Positions 9,755-16,662 of a stretch of 64,000 bases of DNA are shown here, in pieces. Below the pieces are notes generated by a model. It did not search any database. It was not told the DNA's origin and saw only the letters and a list, made by a program, of their open reading frames with translations. Location of the stretch: the NCBI GenBank assembly GCA_024233085.1, contig JACKQC010000018.1, positions 56,707 through 120,706 of the forward strand, in the 5' to 3' direction. Position 1 is the first letter of the stretch. Every line of letters begins with the position of its first letter. Origin of the DNA: Akkermansiaceae bacterium. Its GTDB lineage: Bacteria > Verrucomicrobiota > Verrucomicrobiia > Verrucomicrobiales > DEV007. The translations under genes were made by a program, and so were the position numbers.

Positions 9755-10798
9755 TCATCTTACGAGAAAAGGCGGATAGGCGTCCAGATCGTTTCTCAGA
9801 TGTCTCGCCAAAAGCCGGGCCTGCAGATGGACGAGCAGACCCACGGTCGTTCGCTCGTCGAGGAAGGGATGCCGGATTTCCTCCTGCTTGCGCTCCTGCC
9901 AGGCGACGAGCACGGCTTTTCGGGGTTTGTCTTTCAATTCGAATCCGCCCGCTTCGCTTTCCTCGAAGTCGGCGGTCTGAATCTGGCGGCGGTTGATCAG
10001 GCTCAGCGCGGTGCGGTCGGCGAGAAAAGGGCGGAATTCCTCCATCAAGTCGAGCGCGAGTCCGGGGCGGCCGGGCCGGTCCCGATGGAGGAAGCCGACC
10101 GCCGCGTCTAGCCCGCATGATTCGCAGGCGGAGCGGATGTCGTGCCGCAGTAGGGCATAGAGAAACGAAAGCAGCGCGTTGACCCGATCCCGCGCGGGAC
10201 GGCGGCTGCGCCGCTGAAACCGAAAGTCGCCCCCGGGGTCGTCCACGGTGAGCATGCGGGCGAACACGGAAAAGTAAGCCGAGGCCGCGTCGCCCTCGAT
10301 GCCGCGGAGACGGTCGAGAAACGCGGTTTCGCGGGCCATGGCGGCGGCGCGCGCGAGGGCGCGGACGGTGGACGCGACCGTGTCGGCGCGATCGGGATGG
10401 TCCCGGGCGCAGCGCTGAAGGTTGGTTCGGCAATTGGCGATCTTGGCGGCGACCATCTCGCGGGCGATCCGGACGGCGGCGCCGCCCTCGGCCGTGTCGT
10501 CGGCGCGCCGATATTGCTCCCGGCGCAGCAGGACGTTACCGGGACTGTAACCGGCGACCGCGCAGAGGAATTTGCCGTGGGGATTGTGAAAGGAAAGCGT
10601 CACCCCCGCCTCGGCGCAGGCGGCCATGAGCTGGGGGCTCGCGCCGATGTCCCAACCGAAACAGGCGATGCCGTCAAGGTTGTGCAGGGGCACGCGCAGC
10701 TTCGTCTCGTGTTCGTGCCGGACCGCGACCGCCTGCCCGTCTTTGAAGAGCCAGGCGTCCTCCAGCGTGACGAACAGGGTGTTGAGGTGGCGTTTCAC
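9755..10798 (-). CDS. cas1: CRISPR-associated integrase Cas1 (type I-C)
   Basis: Metal-dependent integrase that inserts new spacers at the leader end. The 347-aa protein has the expected N-terminal beta domain and C-terminal helical domain with the catalytic residues visible: E168 in RGIEGDAA, H238 in GFLHRDRPGR and the acidic residues of LALDLMEEFRP (D250, E253). It follows cas4 with only an 18-bp gap, so the two are surely co-transcribed. The length matches the I-C family. Confidence 0.96.
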   Translation of the reverse strand: MKRHLNTLFVTLEDAWLFKDGQAVAVRHEHETKLRVPLHNLDGIACFGWDIGASPQLMAACAEAGVTLSFHNPHGKFLCAVAGYSPGNVLLRREQYRRADDTAEGGAAVRIAREMVAAKIANCRTNLQRCARDHPDRADTVASTVRALARAAAMARETAFLDRLRGIEGDAASAYFSVFARMLTVDDPGGDFRFQRRSRRPARDRVNALLSFLYALLRHDIRSACESCGLDAAVGFLHRDRPGRPGLALDLMEEFRPFLADRTALSLINRRQIQTADFEESEAGGFELKDKPRKAVLVAWQERKQEEIRHPFLDERTTVGLLVHLQARLLARHLRNDLDAYPPFLVR

Positions 10799-10816
10799 GG
10801 GGAGATCTGGGAGTCT

Positions 10817-11458
10817 TCAGCCTTCGGTCTCCATCAGGGAGGCGAACTGGCGGTCGTTCCAGGCGGCGACGCCGCTGGAAAAACGCAGGGCGCCGGGCAG
10901 GCAGAGATCGAGGAGCGAACAGGCATCGCATTTCGGTTCGCGGGCGGCCGGGGGTGTTTCGCCGGACTCGAGGAGTTCGTGGAGCCGGCGGATCGCCGCG
11001 AGGGTGGTGTCGCGCAGGCCAGCATCGAACTCCACAGTCTGGCGACGCCGGTTGCGTCCGTAAAAAAGGTGTCCCCGGGAAATTTCGACGCCGAGCATCT
11101 CCTCGAGGCAGAGCGCCTGGGCGCAGAGTTGCACGCGGTCGCAGTCGTCGCGCTTGGGTCTGCCCCGCTTGTATTCGACGGGCACGGGAAGGGATGTGGC
11201 GCCGGGCTCGGTTGGCCGATGAAACTCGACCACATCGGCGACGCCGTGGATGCCCAGCGTGGCCGAGTGGAGATGCAGGCCGCGGACGATGCGGATTCCG
11301 TCGCGGGTTTCGTCCGGTCCGTCGTGGGCCTTGTCGTGGAGGACGCGGCCCTCGGCGGTTAGCCGGTTCTCGGCCCAGAGGCGTTCGCTGTGGATCAGCG
11401 CGCACTGCCGCTCGCAGAACAGCAGATGCTGGAGAGCGGACATCGGGCGCGAGGTCAT
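10817..11458 (-). CDS. cas4: CRISPR-associated exonuclease Cas4
   Basis: RecB-like nuclease that trims and selects PAM-containing prespacers with Cas1-Cas2. The 213-aa product shows SALQHLLFCERQC with the first cluster cysteines (C15, C19), the nuclease core (GVADVVEF, PVEYKRGRPK, QLCAQALCLEEM) and the C-terminal cysteines in PKCDACSLLDLCLPG, which together bind an Fe-S cluster. The frame is open up to 11545, but that extension overlaps the preceding gene and is low-complexity Thr/Met-rich, so I place the start at ATG 11458, 25 bp after the upstream stop. Confidence 0.93.
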   Translation of the reverse strand: MTSRPMSALQHLLFCERQCALIHSERLWAENRLTAEGRVLHDKAHDGPDETRDGIRIVRGLHLHSATLGIHGVADVVEFHRPTEPGATSLPVPVEYKRGRPKRDDCDRVQLCAQALCLEEMLGVEISRGHLFYGRNRRRQTVEFDAGLRDTTLAAIRRLHELLESGETPPAAREPKCDACSLLDLCLPGALRFSSGVAAWNDRQFASLMETEG

Positions 11459-11483
11459 GGCGAGCGTGGCGGGGAAGGCGGGG

Positions 11484-11978
11484 TCATTCGTCGCTGTCGT
11501 CCCAATCCTCGTCGTCCCAGTCGTCATCGTCGTCATCGTCGTCATACTGGCTTGGCAGGACTCCGGTGACCGAGAGGCGCTTGGTGGATGGTCGTGTGGC
11601 GGCGCTTTCCTCGATCGCGTCGCAGGTCACGAAGAAATGCCAGTCGTCCCCGTAGTCGTAGTGGAACAGCATCTTCTGGCCCGGCGAAAACACGTCGGCG
11701 ACTCGGGTGGCGCTTACACCGGCGGCGGCGTCCTCGTCCTCGCCGATGTCGGCGAACAGGGTGTAGCGCTTGCCTTTCGCCCGATAGACAGAGTCCAGCC
11801 CTTCGTGAAAGCCGAAGGCATGGTCGGAATCGAAACCGATCGCCCCCAGCAGCGCGTGAGCCAGCTCGAACAGGGAAAGGTCGTCCCTCCCGGTGATCTC
11901 GACCGCCACGGACGCCTTTTCGCACGGGAGTGGGCAGAGTTGGGGCTGGGTGGTCAGGGTGAAGGTGTAGGATTTCAT
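11484..11978 (-). CDS. pRiA4b Orf3-like protein inserted in the cas operon
   Basis: A 164-aa protein resembling the plasmid pRiA4b Orf3-like family (also found as a passenger in IS1096-type elements). The family pattern is visible: an N-terminal strand YTFTLTTQP, LSLFELAHALLGAIGF, then VFSPGQKMLFHYDYGDDWHFFVTC. The molecular function of the family is unknown. The C-terminus is an acidic tract (eight consecutive Asp, then WDDEDWDDSDE) encoded by a GAC/GAT trinucleotide run at about 11487-11545, which could expand or contract. It lies between vapC (46-bp gap) and cas4, on the same strand, where I-C operons normally have nothing. Confidence 0.75.
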   Translation of the reverse strand: MKSYTFTLTTQPQLCPLPCEKASVAVEITGRDDLSLFELAHALLGAIGFDSDHAFGFHEGLDSVYRAKGKRYTLFADIGEDEDAAAGVSATRVADVFSPGQKMLFHYDYGDDWHFFVTCDAIEESAATRPSTKRLSVTGVLPSQYDDDDDDDDWDDEDWDDSDE

Positions 11979-12024
11979 CGTGGGAAGGTGGGAAGGTGGG
12001 CGTATTTTTTGCGCGCGGGCGGGG

Positions 12025-12441
12025 TCACGAGTTTGCGAAGGGATTGACGACTTTCGCGGCTCCGTAGATTTGTCCGGCGTTCAGATCCTCCGAGTAAATC
12101 GTTTCGCAATCGGCGAGATTGGCGGAGGCGACGATTAGCGAATCCCACCAGCTCAGTTTGCCCGGTTCGAACCAGGCTCGGGCCAGCCCCAGATGTTCTT
12201 CTGTGAGGGGATGGACTTCGTATTCCTCAGACCAGGTTTGAGCGTATAAGCCGGCTTCTTTCCTCGACATGCCCAATTTGTGGAGTTTGACCGCGTTGGC
12301 GATGAACTCGCTCAGCACTTGCACGGAAAGATGGAACTTTCCCGTTGCCAACAGGATTCTGGCCGCGCGCGATTTTGCGATCTCCACCGGATCGTGGCTG
12401 ACCGCGTAAAGAAGAATATTGGTGTCAACGAAGCTCCTCAT
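12025..12441 (-). CDS. vapC: VapC-type PIN-domain toxin
   Basis: A 138-aa PIN-domain ribonuclease, toxin of a type II toxin-antitoxin pair; family members cleave tRNA or rRNA. The four acidic active-site residues can be placed: D6 in FVDTNILLYAV, E45 in LSEFIANA, D100 in SWWDSLIVASA and D119 in IYSEDLNAGQIYG. Its start overlaps the end of the antitoxin gene by 17 bp, typical of translational coupling in vapBC. It sits within the cas operon between cas7c and cas4. Confidence 0.92.
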   Translation of the reverse strand: MRSFVDTNILLYAVSHDPVEIAKSRAARILLATGKFHLSVQVLSEFIANAVKLHKLGMSRKEAGLYAQTWSEEYEVHPLTEEHLGLARAWFEPGKLSWWDSLIVASANLADCETIYSEDLNAGQIYGAAKVVNPFANS

Positions 12442-12691
12442 CGTAGAATTTCTCCCTCGATTTCATGGCGGCCGGGCCGGGTTGCTGCCTGGCGTCGGCC
12501 ATGTCCCAAAGTTTCTGGAGCCGTTTTCGCCGGGCGGCGAGCCGCGCTTGTTCGGTCTCGGAATCGGTCCCCGCGCCGAGATTTTCCAGAAATTCCCGCA
12601 CCATCGCGCTGACGGAGGTTTCCCGTTCAGCGGCAAGAATGCGCGCCCGGCGATAGGTTTCGTCGTCGATTTTGACGGTGATGTTTTTCAT
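12425..12691 (-). CDS. vapB: VapB-like ribbon-helix-helix antitoxin
   Basis: An 88-aa antitoxin. The N-terminus (MKNITVKIDDETYRRARILA, then SVSAMVREFLENL) is a ribbon-helix-helix DNA-binding domain expected to repress its own promoter; the charged C-terminus should bind and neutralise the PIN toxin. Start placed at ATG 12691, although the frame is open to 12784. The upstream codons do not look conserved and would run through the palindromic operator at 12694-12715. Confidence 0.85.
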   Translation of the reverse strand: MKNITVKIDDETYRRARILAAERETSVSAMVREFLENLGAGTDSETEQARLAARRKRLQKLWDMADARQQPGPAAMKSREKFYDEELR

Positions 12692-12693
12692 GG

Positions 12694-12715
12694 CTGTGCG
12701 GCACAGTAACTGTGC
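12694..12715 (-). promoter_or_regulatory. vapBC operator with three half-sites
   Basis: Immediately upstream of the vapB start the sequence reads CTGTGC-G-GCACAG-TAA-CTGTGC: two overlapping perfect inverted repeats sharing the central GCACAG. This is the kind of site a ribbon-helix-helix repressor binds and suggests that vapBC has its own autoregulated promoter inside the cas operon. Confidence 0.6.
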
Positions 12716-12738
12716 TGCTTTATGCTGTCCAATTACGG

Positions 12739-13074
12739 TTATGGTTGATGCTCCGAATCTCGGTTCCCGTGAATTTCCCGCCACCGTGCCATGGGCACGA
12801 AAACCGGGCCGTTGTTGTCGGTTGGTTGAGTCTCGTCTTCGTTAACCCACCAGCCTCCAGCGATTTCTGCGATTACACGGCATTCCCGGCTGAGGGATAT
12901 CAAATACTGCTGGCACGGAGAAGGATCGACCAGATCCGCGCCTGTCCACAGTTCGAATTCCATACCGCTCAGCCATTTGGCGGAGGCAAATGCATCCGAG
13001 TACTCCAACATTTTGTAGCGGAGCAATTCCCGGGCGAGGTCGGCACGAGTGGGGGGTGATTGGACGTTTCTCAT
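12739..13074 (-). CDS. unknown 111-aa protein directly after cas7c
   Basis: I do not recognise this family. The product is soluble, mixed alpha/beta, with the segments LARELLRYKMLEYSDAF, ASAKWLSGMEFELWTG and ECRVIAEIAGGWWVNEDE, and no signal peptide or membrane segment. It follows the cas7c stop by 21 bp on the same strand, so it is probably read with the effector genes. Its 3' end abuts the vapBC operator. It could be an accessory of the CRISPR effector, the first gene of the inserted module or an unrelated passenger. Confidence 0.65.
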   Translation of the reverse strand: MRNVQSPPTRADLARELLRYKMLEYSDAFASAKWLSGMEFELWTGADLVDPSPCQQYLISLSRECRVIAEIAGGWWVNEDETQPTDNNGPVFVPMARWREIHGNRDSEHQP

Positions 13075-13095
13075 GATCGAGCCAACCGAGTTTGG

Positions 13096-13950
13096 TCAGA
13101 AGCCCGGAAAAATTACCGGAGAAAGTTCACCGTTTCCCTCGTTCAAGGGAAATTTCAGGGTCGGGGCGCTTTCGATCTCACCAGTGGATTCGTTGATCGC
13201 CAAACTCCGGTGAACCTTGGCCGAGGAGATGTCACCGCTCGGGCAGTTGTGTTTCCACCAGACGAGGTGCAGGACTTCCATGCTGCCTTCGGGGCGGGCA
13301 GAGGAAGCGTCGTTCTCGAAAAGGGTCCGCAGGGCTTCCTTCAACTTCTCCGCGTCCGCGTCGCTGAATCCGGTGCCCGTTTCATCGGAGGCAAGTTGGG
13401 AATTGATGCTCCCGTAGAACACGTAGATGCCGTGGTCCACGCGGTGTTTCATGCCCATGGTGTCAGAGCCGCGCTTCCCGTCCTTGGTGTCTTCCAGATT
13501 CGTGCTTTTGGTGATCTGGGTGCTGGTGATGGACACTGGTTCGAGACTGAACGCGGTGTGAATGGAAACCGGACCGCGCACGGGAATCGAAACGCCTTCC
13601 CCTTTGGCTTTTCCTTTGAACGGGAAAATCTGTCCGAAGGCGCGGACATCATACCATTGGCGGCACGCCTGTTGTTTGAAGTCCTTGGCGTCAGTCTTGA
13701 GTTCGGAGCCGTCAATGCGAGACTTGATGGACTGGTGTTCGTCCACGCTGTTGTCGAGCGACTGGACGAGGATGGACTCTCCCATCTGCATGAGGCGATT
13801 TCGGATCTTCCGTTTGATGCAAACGTCGGAGATCTCCCCATAGTTTTCGTAATTCGTGCGCGGGCGGTTGCCATTCAGAGGATCACCGTTCGGGTTGGCG
13901 TTGGTGACCCGAAGGATCACGGCGAAGTCGTATTTGTGCTTGGTGCTCAT
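13096..13950 (-). CDS. cas7c: type I-C Cascade backbone subunit Cas7c (Csd2)
   Basis: The crRNA-binding backbone subunit of the I-C effector complex. The 284-aa protein begins MSTKHKYDFAVILRVTNANP and continues GDPLNGNRPR, the hallmark of Csd2, followed by ISDVCIKRKIRNRL, a glycine-rich VRGPVSIHTAFSLEP and MGMKHRVDHGIYVFYGSIN. Start taken at ATG 13950 because the motif begins within five residues; the frame extends upstream to 14646, but that extension overlaps cas8c in another frame. It lies 43 bp after cas8c. Confidence 0.96.
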   Translation of the reverse strand: MSTKHKYDFAVILRVTNANPNGDPLNGNRPRTNYENYGEISDVCIKRKIRNRLMQMGESILVQSLDNSVDEHQSIKSRIDGSELKTDAKDFKQQACRQWYDVRAFGQIFPFKGKAKGEGVSIPVRGPVSIHTAFSLEPVSITSTQITKSTNLEDTKDGKRGSDTMGMKHRVDHGIYVFYGSINSQLASDETGTGFSDADAEKLKEALRTLFENDASSARPEGSMEVLHLVWWKHNCPSGDISSAKVHRSLAINESTGEIESAPTLKFPLNEGNGELSPVIFPGF

Positions 13951-13993
13951 AATGTTGGATGTTTGTCGGTTTGAGTGTGAATGAGGCTCATTG

Positions 13994-15949
13994 CTATTCA
14001 GATTCGTTCTCGGCGTTTTCTCCTTTGTTTCCTTTCCGGAGAGCGCTCCTTTGACAGTGGTATGCCAGAAGGAATTCGCCGTTGAGCTTCTCGTCCTTCG
14101 CGAACTCTTCCGCAGACGAAAAGCAGTCCATGACCTCGCGGATTTCTTTGTCAAAGTATTCGAGCAATCCCGGCTTGTTTGCGGCGAGAGTTCGTTTGTA
14201 GGGGACGAGTGCCTTCTCAATGTTGGTCCATGCCGAAAAAGGCTTGTCGGCAAACACCTGCATCGATCTCGCGGCGTGCGTCGCCCGTTTCTCGTCCTTT
14301 TGATAGGTGGCTTGTTCGAGCAGGTCCGCGACGGCGAGCAAGCGGCCGTAGAGATAGCTCCGGGTTTTTCGATCTCGTTCGAGTGACATGGCGTATTCTT
14401 CGTTTTTTGAGTGGAGTTGTTGTTTTCGGAAAAGGGCGCAGGCGATTCCCAAAGCTTTTTCCCATTCCCAGTTTTCAAGTCCATGTCTGGCGGTGGCGCG
14501 GCGCACGCAACCAGCGACCAGATCGGCGGGGATGGGGCGATTCTCGATGATGCACGGAAGCAGCCGTCGGCAGGTAGCTGCCTTGAGTTTGTCGTCCAAG
14601 CGGGAACCATACGCGCATTGGGCGATGTCGAATGGCGAGGGGGCACCCACGAACTTCCGGGCCTTTCCGTAGTTTTGAGGCCAGGCCGTATCGGTGTGCC
14701 ACTTCTCGATACGAGCCAGATATTCGCTGGAGGTCAGTTCCCGATAGTAGCTGATTGCCATGCGCCCCGGGGTGGCGGAATCCAGCGAGAGAACCACGAT
14801 TCCGGTGGTGTCTCCGAGTTCGGCTTGATAGCCGAGGAGCTTTTTGTTTAGAGCGAGGGCGGTGGATTCTCCCGTGTTCACCTCGGCAATTGAACTCTCC
14901 CCGGGATTCAGTCCCTCATTGAGGAAATCATCCTCCTCGTCGAAGAGATCATCGGTCGCGACCAATGCGTCGGGGATCGATTGACCGGTCAATGCCCAGC
15001 TCACGATCGCTTGATCGCCAAGGCGGCGGCCTTGCCGGGCGATCAACCAACGCAGCGCGTTGTGAGCCTTCTGGGTGACTTCAAATCCGACGCCGCAGGT
15101 CTGAAGCCCGTCGTTGTCGGTGAACCTGCCCCGGAAAGTGAATCCGCTTCCGTCATTCGCGGAGATCAGCTTGGCCTTGTCGGCGGCGTGGCGCAGTTTT
15201 GCCGGGTGCTGCTCTGCGAGCGTCGTTTCCTCGCCGTTGACATAGCACAACCCAACGAAATCCTGTGTACTCCCATAATATTCGTTCCAGCTTTCCCAGA
15301 TCGATCGATCTCGCCAGAGGTGGGGTTCGGGATCGCCCGGAATCGCCACCACCCAGCGCACAAAGGCGTCCTGCGGGCTGTTTCCGGCCGGAAGCGCGGA
15401 AAAGATCGGTGGTGGTTCGGATTCTTTGTCCGCCCACTCATGGAGAAACTCCGCTGAGTCCGATCCTCCGGCAAAAACCGGAATGATTTTCTGATCGACA
15501 AGGTCGTGGACCAGTCGCGCTTTCTTCACGTAGTCGAGAACGATTCGGATCTTCGGGTGAGGGTTCTTCCTCTGCCAGTCGCCAAGCAGCGCAAGGTAGT
15601 TCTTGTGCGCCTCTTCCGGTTCTTTGGCAAAACCGGAGGTGACTGTTCCACCGAAATTCAGGAAATCGCCCGCCAAATACTGGAGCTTGTCACAAAGCGG
15701 ATGATTGGTTGGCTTTGAACCGGAACGTCCACCTGAAGCTTCGGTGCATGGCACAAGGGTCTGCTGATCTTCCTTGGAAAGCACACGAGCCGCGATCAGG
15801 TTGGCGTTCTGGTCGAGCGTCACTTCGATGTGCGCATTTTGGGTGGTATGGGACAATGGAAGGAGCAGCGCGGCACTGCCGACTTCCGTCACGCCGACGA
15901 ATTCCCGGCAGTTGTCGTAGGTCTGGTAAAGCGATTGAATCCAGTTCAT
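13994..15949 (-). CDS. cas8c: type I-C Cascade large subunit Cas8c (Csd1)
   Basis: Large subunit of the I-C effector (651 aa), responsible for PAM recognition and Cas3 recruitment; in I-C the small Cas11 subunit is often produced from an internal start within this gene. The N-terminus (MNWIQSLYQTYDNCREFVG) and the segments FTDNDGLQTCGVGFEVTQKAHNALRWLI (split here: FTDNDGLQTCGVGF, EVTQKAHNALRWLI) and DALVATDDLFDEEDDFLNEG fit Csd1. Its ATG overlaps the cas5c stop in an ATGA, so the two are translationally coupled. I could not confirm by eye which internal start would give Cas11c. Confidence 0.94.
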   Translation of the reverse strand: MNWIQSLYQTYDNCREFVGVTEVGSAALLLPLSHTTQNAHIEVTLDQNANLIAARVLSKEDQQTLVPCTEASGGRSGSKPTNHPLCDKLQYLAGDFLNFGGTVTSGFAKEPEEAHKNYLALLGDWQRKNPHPKIRIVLDYVKKARLVHDLVDQKIIPVFAGGSDSAEFLHEWADKESEPPPIFSALPAGNSPQDAFVRWVVAIPGDPEPHLWRDRSIWESWNEYYGSTQDFVGLCYVNGEETTLAEQHPAKLRHAADKAKLISANDGSGFTFRGRFTDNDGLQTCGVGFEVTQKAHNALRWLIARQGRRLGDQAIVSWALTGQSIPDALVATDDLFDEEDDFLNEGLNPGESSIAEVNTGESTALALNKKLLGYQAELGDTTGIVVLSLDSATPGRMAISYYRELTSSEYLARIEKWHTDTAWPQNYGKARKFVGAPSPFDIAQCAYGSRLDDKLKAATCRRLLPCIIENRPIPADLVAGCVRRATARHGLENWEWEKALGIACALFRKQQLHSKNEEYAMSLERDRKTRSYLYGRLLAVADLLEQATYQKDEKRATHAARSMQVFADKPFSAWTNIEKALVPYKRTLAANKPGLLEYFDKEIREVMDCFSSAEEFAKDEKLNGEFLLAYHCQRSALRKGNKGENAENESE

Positions 15950-16662
15950 GCGAGTTTGGGGTGAGGTTCATCGTGGCCGACGCTTTTCGGCGGATTGGGA
16001 ACCATTTCCCGGATAAATCGGCGAACGAGGCTGGCGTCGTCGGGCCGGGGATATTCAATGATGCTGTCCTCGTTGACCTTGGCCTGCCAGAAGCGGGCAT
16101 GGAGTTCGTTCTTCCCGATGGTGTCGGGGTAGTCGAACCCGTGAAACATCAGGCCGTAGCTGAGTTCACCCGCCTGCCGATGCGTGCTCTCGCCCGCCTC
16201 GAACTCGCTAGGCTGAACGTATCCCTGGCACTCCCGGGTTCCGAGGAAAATGTCGCGGCGCCCGCCCTTTTGGAGCATTCGCTTGGCGATGTCCCAGTGC
16301 TTTCCGTCAACCCGATCGGCTTTGAGATCGTCTCGATTCAGATTCCACTCGAAATGCGCGAGGACTTGGTAACGGACATCGGCCAGGTAGGTGTAGGTCG
16401 CCAAGGTGTTTCCGCCGCCGAGGTTGATCGGCTTCATGTTCTTCGCCTCCGTGCGGATTGGTTTCATGATCCGCACCTTGTCCACGATCCAGACGAATGC
16501 GGGTTTCCAGTAGATGGATTCGGTGATGCCCTTGATCGCCTCGTAGGTGGGGATGTGGTAGCTGCATTTCTCGCCTCCCGCCCGAGTGAGCGGATCGGTG
16601 AACAGGGCGTATTTGCCCCAGACTTCGTAGGTGATGCTGTTTTTTGGGGGTTCGTGCTTCAT
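15946..16662 (-). CDS. cas5c: crRNA-processing endoribonuclease Cas5c (Cas5d)
   Basis: In type I-C systems, which lack Cas6, this protein cuts the repeat hairpin and stays as the crRNA 5'-end cap. The 238-aa product has the RAMP fold with the start YEVWGKYALFTDPLTRAGGE and the segment SYHIPTYEAIKGITESIYW. Residues K121 and H122 in DGKHWD, with an upstream tyrosine (Y40 probably), correspond to the Tyr-Lys-His catalytic triad known from Bacillus halodurans Cas5d. ATGA overlaps link it to cas3 and cas8c. Confidence 0.95.
   Translation of the reverse strand: MKHEPPKNSITYEVWGKYALFTDPLTRAGGEKCSYHIPTYEAIKGITESIYWKPAFVWIVDKVRIMKPIRTEAKNMKPINLGGGNTLATYTYLADVRYQVLAHFEWNLNRDDLKADRVDGKHWDIAKRMLQKGGRRDIFLGTRECQGYVQPSEFEAGESTHRQAGELSYGLMFHGFDYPDTIGKNELHARFWQAKVNEDSIIEYPRPDDASLVRRFIREMVPNPPKSVGHDEPHPKLA

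Noticed and set aside
13096..14646. A longer cas7c frame beginning at 14646
   Set aside because: The part upstream of 13950 overlaps cas8c in another frame and has no family similarity; the Csd2 domain starts at 13950.
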